A stretch of 11,089 bases of DNA from Baffinella frigidus (lineage: Eukaryota; Cryptophyceae; Cryptomonadales; Baffinellaceae). The notes below the pieces were generated by a model that worked only from the letters and a program-made list of their open reading frames with translations, made no database searches and was not told the origin of the DNA. A program made the translations under genes and the position numbers. This document shows positions 1 through 7,357 of the stretch, piece after piece (within the stretch, counting starts at the first letter, position 1; every line of letters starts with the position of its first letter). The stretch spans positions 294,950 through 306,038 of the forward strand of contig MU646619.1 in the NCBI GenBank assembly GCA_026770585.1, written 5' to 3'.

Positions 1-58
1 TGTGGGGTGTGGGGTGTGGGGTGTGGGGATAGGGTGTGTGGTATTTGATGTTTGGTGT
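1..58. repeat. TGTGGGG heptamer tract
   Basis: Four tandem TGTGGGG units open the window and decay into TAGGGTGTGTGG and TTTGGTGTTT variants. The G-rich heptamers resemble telomere-repeat variants, but they face the opposite way to the CCCTA tract that follows directly, so this is an internal repeat junction rather than a simple chromosome end. Confidence 0.8.
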
Positions 59-290
59 TTACCCTACCCTACCCTACTCTACCCTACCCTACCCTACACT
101 GTACCCTATCCTGCCCTACACTGCCTTACCCTACCTTAACATACCCAACCCTTCCCTTCCCTACCCTGCCCTACCCATCCCTACCCTAACCTACCAAACC
201 CTTCCCTACCCTACCCTACCCAACCCCACCCAACCCTCACCTACCCACCCCTACCCTACGCTACATGTACCCTACCCTACCGAGAGAACA
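59..290. repeat. Degenerate CCCTA pentamer tract
   Basis: Long run of CCCTA/CCCTT/CCCAA-type pentamers with scattered substitutions. It leaves an open frame in which Tyr-Pro-Thr-Leu-like periods are translated, but this is an effect of the repeat, not a gene. From here to the phosphodiesterase there is no credible coding sequence. Confidence 0.85.
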
Positions 291-467
291 AGTCTGTCCC
301 ACAGACAGCTACCCCCCCAGCAACCTTTTCCAGGTTCGTTCTCGGGTGGGCGGGTTGGAGAGAACGCTGCCGCGCCGCACGACGGCCGTGCGGTCGAGGC
401 AGCCAAGGTCCTCATCCGGTTTCCAAGGAACCCCCAAAAGCGAGGGGGCCCGGGCAAGAATATTTGT

Positions 468-536
468 CAACTTATGACGATCGGGCAACTGCCCAATCCT
501 TAGTTCAACTCATGACAATCGGGTAGAGGACTGCCC
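468..536. repeat. Short imperfect direct repeat, about 38-base period
   Basis: Two copies of CAACTYATGACRATCGGG followed by CTGCCCA begin at 468 and 506. They lie in otherwise featureless sequence between the two CCCTA tracts. Confidence 0.6.
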
Positions 537-600
537 AGTCGGGTTCCAACTCCGGATCCTTTTGATAAATGTATCAACAGTGCCGGACCGACCAAAACCT

Positions 601-703
601 CCTTAGGCTACATGTACCCTACCCTACCCCACCTTGAGCCCTGAACCCCAAACTACCATACCCTACCATATCCTACCCTACCCTACCCTACCCTTCTCTG
701 TAT
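601..703. repeat. Second CCCTA pentamer tract
   Basis: CTACATGTACCCTACCCTAC at the start repeats the words seen at 261-280, so this is a second, interrupted copy of the first tract. The remainder up to about 780 shows nothing recognisable. Confidence 0.7.
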
Positions 704-788
704 GCGAGCAGAGGAGAAGACTCTCCTACCATGGATTGGTGAGGTACTTGTATTTACGTGCCCCTTCACACTCCTAGTTGGCTAATCC

Positions 789-957
789 TGTGTACGGGCA
801 CGCGCATAAGAGTCTATTTGGTTTCACCAATTTGATGAGTCCGGGCTCTTTTCCGCTCCAAAGTTGACGGATTTGTACCACGAACCCAGCATGTCAACTT
901 GAGCATAGTCAGCCAACCCGAGTGAGGCAGAGCTAAAAGGCGCTTGTACGGGCACGT
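789..957. repeat. Dispersed repeat, copy 1 (second copy near 10137-10317)
   Basis: The segment contains CCGGGCTCTTTTCC, then GTTGACGGATTTGTACCAC, then GTGAGGCAGAGCTA. The same three blocks occur in the same order and orientation at 10142-10311, with longer spacing between the last two. It is also bracketed by a TGTACGGGCACG direct repeat (791 and 946). No coding potential is seen. It is a decayed dispersed element of unknown class. Confidence 0.65.
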
Positions 958-1016
958 GGACACAGTGCTTTCACTCGAGCAACCCTCTTATGTAATTGAA
1001 CACACACGGTACACCT

Positions 1017-2509
1017 TCACCCACGCGCATCAGCGTAGTGCGAGAGGCGTACCTCCTCCTCACCCGCGGACAGCCACTCCGAACGCAGCGAGGATTTGCG
1101 AGAGGGTGCGACCACCCTCTCCTCCCAGTCGCGCGCCCCCTCGAGTTCGAGGTCGGTGCAGAGAGCGTAGGACGCGCGGTTGTCGCGAAGCTGCGCGAGC
1201 GGAGTGTCCAAGCCGGGGAAGGCGGCCGCCGCCGCCGTGAAGAGGGGGGCAGCGAGATAGTCGATGAAGCCAATTTGAAGCGCGACGCGAGATTTGGTGA
1301 AGCGGTCGCAGTTTTGCGAGACCTCCACGCCCATGGCGCGTTCAGAGTCGCCCTGGCCGAAGAACTCGTCGGTGACGCGCAGCGCCCAGCGCCTCGCCAC
1401 CGCCGCGGGCTTGACCACGTTGGAGATGTCCGAGCATTTGACCATGAGCTTCATGGCCAGCAACTTGTCCATCTCCACCGCAGGGTCCTTGGCTTTGCGC
1501 GCTGCAAAATCCTGCAGCTTCGCGAGGAATTCCGTGTGTCGGCTTATGTCCGTCGCGAGGATAATCTCGAAAACCGAGGAGCGAAACTGGTAGTACTGTT
1601 CCGAGGAGAGCCCGTCGAGGATCCCGATGTCGCGGTCGACCATGACGCCGAGCGCGCGGAGAGCATGGTGCTTCTCGAGGACCGCGTCTCTGAAGATGAT
1701 GTTCTTGTACCCACCTTGCGTCGAGTCGCCCGCATTGGAGAGGAACGCGGAGGTCACGCCCGGATGCTCCTGGTTTAGGGTGTAGGGTTTAGGGTTCAGG
1801 GTTCAGGGTTTAGGGTCTAGGGTTCAGGGTTTAGGGTTCAAGGTTTAGGGTGTAGAGTTTATTGTTCAGGGTTTACCAAGTCGTGGCACAGCGCTGCCGA
1901 CAGGAGGGCGAAGCGCTCCCAGGAGTCGAGGCGCGCCATGGTCCCGGTGGAAGTCGCGAGCGCGTTTGTCGTCTGCATCACGTCGAACACGTGGTAGAAG
2001 TTGTGGTAGGGGTTGTCGAGCATGGAGGCGCGGACCGCGAGGACAAATCGGCGCACGCGGTCCTCGGCGAGCCCCGCGGGAAGCCCCGCGCTGACGAACA
2101 TCGCCATAGCCAGATGGCAGAGGACATCGGTCGGCAGGGTTGTAGGATCGAGGTCGAAGGTGAGAAGATGCCGCTTGCCGGAGGCGACGAGGTCGTCGTC
2201 GACCGCGGGCCACTCGGGAAGGACGGCACGAGCGGGACGCTCCCACCCCAAAGAGCTGGTGTCTGGGCTGCCGTCGACCTCGACGTGCGTTCGCAGCTGA
2301 CGGGCTTCAGGCAACTCGCTCACGCGCCACCACGAGCCTGGGTTGCCGCACCGCGAGCCTGAGCTGCCGCACCGCAATGGGTTGTTGAAGGTGTCGGCGA
2401 CGCTTGCGGCCCTCTGCAGCTGCTCCTCGGACACCACTCTCCTCGGACACCACTCCTGGGAGCTGCTTACGCCATCCTTTCCAAAGTCTGCGGAGGATGG
2501 GGAGTCCAT
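1017..2509 (-). CDS. 3',5'-cyclic-nucleotide phosphodiesterase, class I (two exons)
   Basis: Hydrolyses cAMP and/or cGMP to the 5'-monophosphate, ending cyclic-nucleotide signalling; substrate preference cannot be read here. The coding sequence joins exon 1 (2509-1877, residues 1-211) to exon 2 (1769-1017, residues 212-461). The join is phase 0 and restores the family motif HDLEHPGVT across the splice. Visible motifs: YHNFYH at 168-173 (H169 would be the general acid, H173 a metal ligand), HD at 209-210, KCSDISN with metal-ligand D325, EFFGQGD at 346-352, and QIGFIDY with the purine-clamp glutamine Q376. The catalytic domain spans about 125-400 and looks intact. The first 100 residues are low-complexity and unassigned, and no membrane segment or GAF/PAS domain is seen. 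The start is the first ATG in the exon 1 frame; further 5' exons are possible. The frame continues about 60 residues past the catalytic core to a TGA. Confidence 0.92.
1770..1876 (-). other. Intron of the phosphodiesterase gene, built of telomere-like heptamers
   Basis: On the gene strand it starts GTAAACCCTGAA and ends CCCTAAACCAG, so it has GT-AG ends. The 107 bases are about fifteen consecutive CCCTAAA/CCCTGAA/CCCTAGA/CCCTACA units. Removing exactly this block rejoins H209-D210-L211 to E-H-P-G. Without removal the frame stops five codons into the repeat, and a conserved metal-site motif is lost. Confidence 0.9.
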
Positions 2510-3515
2510 GTTCGTCTTCTTCGTTGTTGTGCGAGCTTGTAGATTTCCCAACACCAGGAAAGGACACGGAGCTCCACAGTGTTCCCCAGTTGTTGTCAAG
2601 GCCTATGGAGCCCCCTTTTCTTGTCAAGATTTGCTGGCTCGACTCCGAACACTCGTTGCTGGCTGTAGTAAAATATGTCACACACCGATAAAGACGTGCA
2701 TCTCGCCCCCACCCTGGATGGAACATTATGGTATTTTGAGCATTCTTAAGTCAACCCCCCTTGGAGAACACGCACATTGTCGTGCCCGTGATGAATGGAT
2801 CTGGTACAAAAAGGTCTAATATGTATTTTAGTGGTATAAATCATGTCAACTTTTGCGATAAAGGGTTATTCGGGATTTGGCCGCCAGAATGTTCGAATAT
2901 CACCTTACCGGTGTCAACGATGTTCCAGAATATTCGAATGGGGCAACCCGTGGACCCCCGTGCCCCCGGATGTCACGAACTCTCGTTTGAATCTTCGTGC
3001 ACATGTACGTGATAAAATTTTACATACGAACTTCGTAGGGTCCTACGATGCCGGTATTTTGTTACCGGTAAGCGCCACCACACGTCCGCACCCCCCTCCA
3101 ATTCTGGCAAATCCTCTGTGACCTTCTGACCTTTGAAGTCGGCCCCTGGAGAAGAGACTTTTATTGAACTTATGACGTCGGACCATAAACTTAAGGCGTC
3201 CAGAGAGGGCTCGAAATTAAAAACCTAAAGGACCTAAAGGACGAACTAAGACCAGTAAATCCTGGACATGACTCCAGGAAATGCGACTGTTGGGGCAAGG
3301 GTCAACTTTCCCATTTATTGTATGGTTGGGGCTCACGGTCCGGCTCACGAACCTTGCACCGGCTGTTGTTCCGGGGTTGTTCCATGCAGCGGTGGGACAT
3401 GTTTCTGCCTTTCTTCTGTCCACAAATCCTTCCAAGAGCGTTCCATCCGCTGTGAGGCCACTTCTTTTAAAAGGCATAATCCAGAACGTCATAATCCGGG
3501 ATTACCGGTATGGCC
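2510..3515. other. Gene-free interval between the phosphodiesterase and the next gene
   Basis: No supported ORF lies here; open frames are short and overlap on both strands. It includes a 13-base near-repeat around TTCGAATATC/ATTCGAATGG (2890-2942), a CCTAAAGGACCTAAAGGAC stretch at 3223-3241 shared with the inverted repeat at 4527-4855, and direct repeats of TCTTTTAAAAG followed by CATAATCC (3463 and 3542). The part nearest 2509 should hold the phosphodiesterase promoter, but I see no TATA box or other clear element. Confidence 0.6.
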
Positions 3516-3584
3516 TTGCTGAATTAATGGCGTTGATCCCATCTTTTAAAAGAACGCCATAATCCTGAGGCCATTATTCAGCAA
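3516..3584. repeat. Imperfect hairpin upstream of the 146-residue gene
   Basis: TTGCTGAATTAATGGC pairs with GCCATTATTCAGCAA, one base bulged, and an inner GGCGTT pairs with AACGCC. It could be a foldback-element relic or a secondary-structure element in the promoter or 5' UTR. Confidence 0.7.
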
Positions 3585-3585
3585 T

Positions 3586-3623
3586 TGACTTTCCAAAGTC
3601 ATTCCTTGACTTTCGCAAGTCAA
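3586..3623. promoter_or_regulatory. Paired TGAC/GTCA palindromes before the start codon
   Basis: TGACTTTCCAAAGTCA (3586-3601) and TTGACTTTCGCAAGTCAA (3606-3623) are two back-to-back palindromes 46 bases before the ATG. They share a TGACTT...AAGTCA layout. TTGAC is the core of the plant W-box, and TGAC/GTCA half-sites suit dimeric bZIP proteins, so this may be an operator. The position and symmetry are seen; the function is inferred. Confidence 0.4.
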
Positions 3624-3668
3624 CTGTATCTCGAGAAAAAATCGAGAGTCGAGACTCGGGAGGGCGCC

Positions 3669-4109
3669 ATGCCAAAGAAGGGGACGAAGAAGACAGTGAG
3701 GGGGGTCTCCGACAAGGAACGCCAGTGTCTCGCTGTGATCTTCTTGGAGGCGCGCGAGTCGATGCCCAAGAACTCGATCCCAACGGCGGAGCAGCACGCC
3801 ATGGTCAAGAAGAGTCTTGTGCCTGCGTTCATGAAGCTCAGGGATGAAGGGATCTTCCCTCCGGGTGTGAATCTGGAGGTGCTCGAGGGTGCCCTTGGTG
3901 AGGTGGAAGGGCTGGCAGCAATGAACAAGTGCGCCAGGCTCAAGTGTGACATCCGCGACAAGTCTGGCAAAATGTGGGAGACCATCAACTCGTGCTGGGA
4001 CCAGGTGCGGGGGTCCTGGAAGAGCGGGACCGGGCTGGAGGACGTGAAACACCAAATCCTGGAGGAGCTCCCAGATAATAGCGTGCCTTTTAAGAAGTGG
4101 CCTGAGTGA
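3669..4109 (+). CDS. Uncharacterised 146-residue basic protein
   Basis: I do not recognise the family. The start is set at MPKKGTKKT because the ATG has G at -3 (GCGCCATG) and strongly GC3-biased codons begin there. An in-frame ATG 28 codons upstream would add a stretch of different composition over the palindromes, so it is less likely. The N-terminus is lysine-rich (PKKGTKK, possibly nucleic-acid binding or nuclear). The middle is predicted helical and mixed-charge. Residues from about 107 carry three spaced tryptophans (KMWETINSCWDQVRGSWKSG), which loosely recalls SANT/Myb-like or MADF helices, and the protein ends VPFKKWPE. No membrane segment or signal peptide is seen. It has no introns and lies alone among repeats, so it could be a host orphan gene or a remnant of a mobile-element protein. 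Existence is likely; function is unknown. Confidence 0.6.
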   Translation: MPKKGTKKTVRGVSDKERQCLAVIFLEARESMPKNSIPTAEQHAMVKKSLVPAFMKLRDEGIFPPGVNLEVLEGALGEVEGLAAMNKCARLKCDIRDKSGKMWETINSCWDQVRGSWKSGTGLEDVKHQILEELPDNSVPFKKWPE

Positions 4110-4336
4110 TGAGCGAACCGACAGCGAACCACCAACCCTCACGGCTTGGGCAAATCGACGATTTTCGATTCGGGATTTCAAGGGGGTTGAAGTCGGAATC
4201 CATTTCGCCCCTAAATTTCGTCCTTTTTCAAATCTGAAAGCGCAAATCCTCGAGATTTGGCCGCCAGCTCCAGAATCTGCTAAAAAAAATCAAGCTGCGA
4301 CAAAATCGTGAAATCTTTACTACTGGATAAAGGTCG

Positions 4337-4342
4337 AATAAA
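4337..4342 (+). other. AATAAA hexamer downstream of the 146-residue gene
   Basis: A single AATAAA about 230 bases after the stop codon, in A/T-rich sequence. It could act as a polyadenylation signal if this lineage uses the hexamer. Many algae use other signals, so this is weak. Confidence 0.2.
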
Positions 4343-4382
4343 TGGCTCCAACTAAAGTGATTACATATTGCTATTATTACCG

Positions 4383-4398
4383 GTACGAAGCTTCGTAC
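4383..4398. repeat. Perfect 16-base palindrome GTACGAAGCTTCGTAC
   Basis: Followed at once by further CTTCGTACC/CGTACGAGCTCGTA symmetric words. Related TACGAACTTCGTAGG and TTACGAAGCTTCGG words occur at about 3024 and 4605. Role unknown. Confidence 0.7.
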
Positions 4399-4526
4399 GC
4401 TTCGTACCGTACGAGCTCGTAGACCTGGAAGTCTCAGTGCATGAGGTTACTCGTATCGCTTTCTCTGCAGTCCTTTCATGGGAAAGTGGTCTAATAACAT
4501 TTCCCCTTGGTCCTTTCTACGGAAGG

Positions 4527-4855
4527 GCGTGTCGTTGGCATATGTTGGGAGAAATTAAAACCTAAAGGACCTATCAAGGTTCTACCTCTTGAGGTTATCG
4601 ACCTTACGAAGCTTCGGGGGAAGCCTCCTACGATTTCGTATGTTGGGAGCTGGAAGAACCTCTGCACTGGAGAGCGAAACGCGACCCGAAAGCAAAAATG
4701 CTTTCTCTGCAGATCCCTTCTACGGAACGGCGTGTCGTTGGCAAATGTTGGGAGAAATTAAAACCTCCTAAAGGACCTAAAGGACCTGAAAGGACCTCCG
4801 GCGGAATTTAGGTCCTTTAGGTTTTAATTTCTCCCAACATATGCCAACGACACGC
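4527..4855. repeat. Long inverted repeat with 46-base perfect arms plus an internal third copy
   Basis: Bases 4527-4572 are the exact reverse complement of 4810-4855. The arms contain TTGGCATATGTTGGGAG, AAATTAAAACC and TAAAGGACCT. A third, direct copy with small changes lies at 4730-4780, immediately before the right arm, so the right half can fold into a tight hairpin. Upstream words (TTTCTCTGCAG, CTTCTACGGAA) are also duplicated about 200 bases apart. The structure fits a foldback or MITE-like element that suffered an internal duplication. No ORF is supported. Confidence 0.85.
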
Positions 4856-4909
4856 CGTATCGTGTGCGAAGGGAAGCCTCCGGCGGAGAATTTGCTGTCA
4901 AGAGCAAAC

Positions 4910-4953
4910 GAGAGAGAGAGAGAGAGAATACTCGGAGAGAGAGAGAGAGAGAG
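4910..4953. repeat. GA microsatellite
   Basis: Two (GA)n runs separated by AATACTCG. A second GA-rich tract lies near 8209-8266. Confidence 0.9.
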
Positions 4954-4958
4954 ATGGG

Positions 4959-5233
4959 CCCTAAACCCTAGATCCTAAACCCTAAACCCTAAAGTCTCAA
5001 CCATCAACCCTAAACCATCAACCCTCAACCCTCAACCCTCAATCCTCAACCCTCAACCCTCAACCCAAAAACCCTCAACCCAAAAACCTAAACCCTCAAC
5101 CCTCAACCCTCAACCCTCAACCCTTAACCCTTAACCCTAAACCCTTAACCCTAAACCAGCAAACCCTAAACCCTAAACCCTAAACCCTGAACCCTAAACC
5201 CTAAACCCTAAACCCTAAACCCTAAACCCTAAA
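4959..5233. repeat. Interstitial telomere-like tract, CCCTAAA orientation
   Basis: About 275 bases of CCCTAAA with CCCTCAA, CCCTTAA and CCCTGAA variants. The right end is the most regular, with several uninterrupted CCCTAAA units. It is the longest such tract in the window and is opposite in orientation to those at 6375 and 8632. Confidence 0.9.
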
Positions 5234-5483
5234 TGTGTACGTGTAGCGAGTGTGAGAGGCGTGGACTGAGCGCGCTGCCCTCCACTCTCATCTCAGGTTC
5301 GCAGGATAAGTTCCGGTGGCCGCCTATGGTGGGAGTTAAAAGAACCTAAAGCCCCTAACGGAGGCGAAGAATGAGTGCACCAGTTTCAGGTACTGGGGTT
5401 TCTCGCGAAGGACACGCAGTAGGACACGCTCTTCGGGGCGCCACACTACCACTCATCGTAGGAGCCTTGGCACCACCCTACAT
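5234..5483. repeat. Repeat-only interval with direct-repeat unit (copy 1)
   Basis: No gene is seen. Bases from about 5392 share GGGGTTTCTCGCGAAGGACA, CGCAGT, AGGACACG and ACTACCACTCATCGTA-like words, in order, with 5948-6035, so a segment of about 90 bases is duplicated roughly 550 bases apart on the same strand. Confidence 0.65.
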
Positions 5484-5596
5484 GGGGTACCTCGCTCATA
5501 AGAAACCGCCCCCCCCCTAGGACCACCATAGGGCCCTAGGCATAGGCCTACCGTAGGGTCCTAGGGGGGGGCGGTTTCTTATGAGCGAGGTACCCC
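5484..5596. repeat. Large palindrome (KpnI-site-flanked, poly-C/poly-G arms)
   Basis: The left arm GGGGTACCTCGCTCATAAG, followed by AAACCGCCCC, is the reverse complement of the right arm GGGGCGGTTTC plus TTATGAGCGAGGTACCCC. The centre is rich in CCTAGG, GGGCCC and AGGCCT words that are themselves symmetric. The whole can fold into a cruciform of more than 100 bases. Its core occurs again, inverted, at 6584-6640. Confidence 0.85.
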
Positions 5597-5783
5597 TGCC
5601 TAGGGCCCTATGGTGGTCCTGGGGGCGGGGGCGGTTTCTTATGAGCGAGGTACCCCTGCCTAGGGCCCTATGGTGGTCCTAGGGGGGGGGGCGGTTTCTT
5701 ATGAGCGAGGTACCCCTGCCTAGGGCCCTATGGTGGTCCTAGGGGGGGGGGCGGTTTGTTATGAGCGAGGTACCCCTGTACCT
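5571..5783. repeat. 60-base tandem repeat, about 3.5 units
   Basis: Units begin at 5571, 5631, 5691 and 5751 (partial) and are nearly identical. Each has GCGGTTTCTTATGAGCGAGG, then TACCCCTGCCTAGGGCCC, then TATGGTGGTCCTAGG and a G-run of varying length. The unit is the right arm and half of the centre of the adjoining palindrome. This suggests slippage or template switching at the palindrome produced the array. Identical arrays of this kind are prone to assembly collapse. Confidence 0.92.
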
Positions 5784-5815
5784 GTGCTTCCCCGGGTTCG
5801 GGCTCCGCCTACAGC

Positions 5816-5937
5816 GGTACCTCGCTCATAAGAAACGGTTCTGATAAGAAAAAGGTACTCCTGTACCCCTGCATGGCTTGCTACAGTGTACATCAACTGT
5901 GTCTGGTGATCGAGAGGTACAGGGGTACCTCGCTCAT
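5816..5937. repeat. Further inverted copies of the palindrome arm
   Basis: GGTACCTCGCTCATAAGAAA at 5816 is the reverse complement of the arm repeated just upstream, so the last 60-base unit and this copy form another hairpin around a GC-rich loop. A shorter copy, GGGGTACCTCGCTCAT, begins at 5922. Confidence 0.8.
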
Positions 5938-5947
5938 ATCATATGTA

Positions 5948-6060
5948 CAGGGGTTTCTCGCGAAGGACACGCAGTGCCCAGGACACGTGGGGCCCCACGC
6001 TACCACTCATCGTACATGTGTAGGAGCATTGGGGCCACCGTAAAAACGAGTGTGTGGACC
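5948..6060. repeat. Direct-repeat unit (copy 2)
   Basis: Second copy of the unit near 5392-5480. Its 3' part (ATGTGTAGGAGCATTGG to GTGTGTGGACC, 6016-6060) is repeated at 6176-6220 on the other side of a short foldback element. An open frame across 5878-6102 is not credible as a gene because it lies entirely in repeats. Confidence 0.7.
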
Positions 6061-6070
6061 GGCCTAATCG

Positions 6071-6176
6071 TATCCCTTAAGTGGCGAGGGGGTCAAAATT
6101 AACGGGACAAGAGGGCCTAGGCAGGTACTAGGGCCCTACGGTTGGGCGTATGCGCCTACTGGCCACTTAAGGGATA
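6071..6176. mobile_element. MITE-like element, 15-base perfect terminal inverted repeats
   Basis: The ends TATCCCTTAAGTGGC and GCCACTTAAGGGATA are perfect inverted repeats with TA at both outer edges, as expected of Tc1/mariner-type TA target duplication. Internal sequence is about 75 bases and non-coding. The element lies between two 45-base direct repeats (6016-6060 and 6176-6220), so it could also be a structure created by that duplication. Confidence 0.6.
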
Positions 6177-6374
6177 TGTGTAGGAGCATTGGCACCAACC
6201 TAAGGACGCGTGTGTGGACCACCCACGTAACGCGCGAGGCGTTTATTAAAACATGACCCACCACAAAACGAGCTTTTTTTTTCAGGTGGAGCTACCACGG
6301 GAGTGGCGAGGACGCCTTCGGGGCCGGGATCTTGGACCCTGGCGGCGATGGCAGTGAGTTGGCGACGGGTAGGG
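6177..6374. other. Short non-repetitive interval with an exon-like patch
   Basis: After the repeat copy ending at 6220 comes a T8 run and CAG (about 6275-6285), which resembles a 3' splice acceptor. It is followed by a GC-rich patch of about 85 bases that stays open in one frame up to GGGTAGGG. I cannot connect it to any other exon and do not call a gene. Confidence 0.2.
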
Positions 6375-6488
6375 ACCTGAGGTTTTGAGTTTGGGGTTTA
6401 GGGTTTAGGGGTTAGGGTCTGGAATTTGGGGTTTAGGGATTAGGGTTTAGGGTTTGGGGTTTCGGGGTTGGGGTCTAGAGATTAGGGT
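6375..6488. repeat. Interstitial telomere-like tract, TTTAGGG orientation
   Basis: Degenerate TTTAGGG, TTTGGGG and ATTAGGG units, opposite in orientation to the tract at 4959. The repeats end at TTGTGTGAGGGAGCC. Confidence 0.85.
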
Positions 6489-6575
6489 TGTGTGAGGGAG
6501 CCCCCCCGCATCAGCAACCGACAGAGGCCCATTTCGGGACGGAGTTGATGTTTTCACGTCGAACGTCGCTCATAA

Positions 6576-6653
6576 GAAACCGCCCCCCCCTAGGACCCTA
6601 CGGTAGGCCTATGCCTAGGGCCCTATGGTGGTCCTAGGGGGGGGGCGGTTTCG
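6576..6653. repeat. Inverted second copy of the large palindrome core
   Basis: About 56 bases here are the exact reverse complement of the palindrome core at 5510-5570, including the asymmetric CATAGGCC/GGCCTATG centre, and again have GAAACCGCCCC...GGGGCGGTTTC arms. Two near-identical asymmetric palindromes in opposite orientation 1 kb apart indicate a discrete dispersed element. Confidence 0.85.
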
Positions 6654-6655
6654 CC

Positions 6656-6788
6656 AACGTTGAAGGAGGACTTAGGCGGACGTGACCCTGGTACAAAACA
6701 TTGCAATAATTGTTTTAGATGGGTTGTAAAAGTCCTCTGGTATAAAGTTTGTACTGAGTCGCGTCGAAATAAGTCCTCCTTCGACGTT
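6656..6788. mobile_element. Foldback element
   Basis: AACGTTGAAGGAGGACTTA pairs with TAAGTCCTCCTTCGACGTT at the right end (one mismatch), and pairing continues weakly through GTACAAA/TTTGTAC. It is non-coding. It abuts the palindrome copy on the left without a spacer. No TA duplication is visible. Confidence 0.65.
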
Positions 6789-7150
6789 CCACGCCAGGTC
6801 ATAAGTCGGATTTTCATTTTACTACACCATCCACGGGTAAAGTTGATTCCCACCAGGGAAACACGCCAAAAGTGTTGGGAACTGGAGCCCTTCGTGGGCG
6901 CTACAACGATTTTTTGCACCGCGAAACACTTTTAGCGCGAAACGTTGCGTGTGAAACTCCCTCTTGTGACATGGCGTGGTTGGTTTCCCGCATCAGTTCC
7001 GTACCTGGCAGACTCCCGGTAAGGGGTGAGGGCTCTGTCGGCCGTGGCGGACGCCGGGCTCGGGATTCCCCGCTCGGAAATGGCTCCAATTCTCGCAGGA
7101 ATGGCTCCAATGTCGGGCGAGCGCCGCGCGTCGCTATCTTGCACGCTGCG
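6789..7150. other. Interval without a supported gene
   Basis: Frames are open on both strands but overlap and lack domain features. It contains two ATGGCTCCAAT words (7079 and 7101). The first, AAATGGCTCCAATTCTCG, matches the arm of the foldback element at 9245-9418 with one base missing, so it may be a relic of that family. Confidence 0.4.
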
Positions 7151-7207
7151 AGTGTTGGACACACTGAGTGCAGTGTTGGACACACTGAGTGCAGTGTTGG
7201 ACACACC
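7151..7207. repeat. 21-base tandem repeat, about 2.7 units
   Basis: Unit AGTGTTGGACACACTGAGTGC at 7151, 7172 and 7193 (partial). The same word recurs near 7319 and within each 159-base satellite unit to the right, so this may be the seed of the larger array. Being a multiple of three, it leaves long open frames on both strands. Confidence 0.9.
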
Positions 7208-7357
7208 CACTCGAGGATGCAAGAGAGGCCTATTTGCATGTGGGGTTGTAAACGTTTGTACCAGGATAGGGTGTTCCAACCTCGCGCCTGGCCTAATGAG
7301 GGGTGGAATGGCGCACACGTGTTGGACACACTGAGTTCACCCCCGTAAAACTATTGA

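Noticed and set aside
36-503. 155-codon frame rich in Tyr, Pro, Thr and Leu
   Set aside because: It is the translation of the CCCTA pentamer tract.
1-703. True chromosome end at the left edge
   Set aside because: The repeats are degenerate, pentameric rather than heptameric, switch orientation at base 58, and are interrupted by unique sequence.
996-1778. 260-codon plus-strand open frame
   Set aside because: It is antisense to exon 2 of the phosphodiesterase, which has family motifs; the open frame reflects GC-rich codon bias.
3546-4181. 211-codon minus-strand frame opposite the 146-residue gene
   Set aside because: The plus-strand frame has the better start context and codon bias and sharp composition change at its ends; the antisense frame runs into the hairpin and palindromes upstream.
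5571-5783. CRISPR-like array with 60-base period
   Set aside because: There are no unique spacers; the whole 60-base unit is repeated, and the context is eukaryotic.
6656-6788. MicroRNA precursor
   Set aside because: The hairpin shape is compatible, but its arms are as expected for a foldback element and there is no expression evidence.
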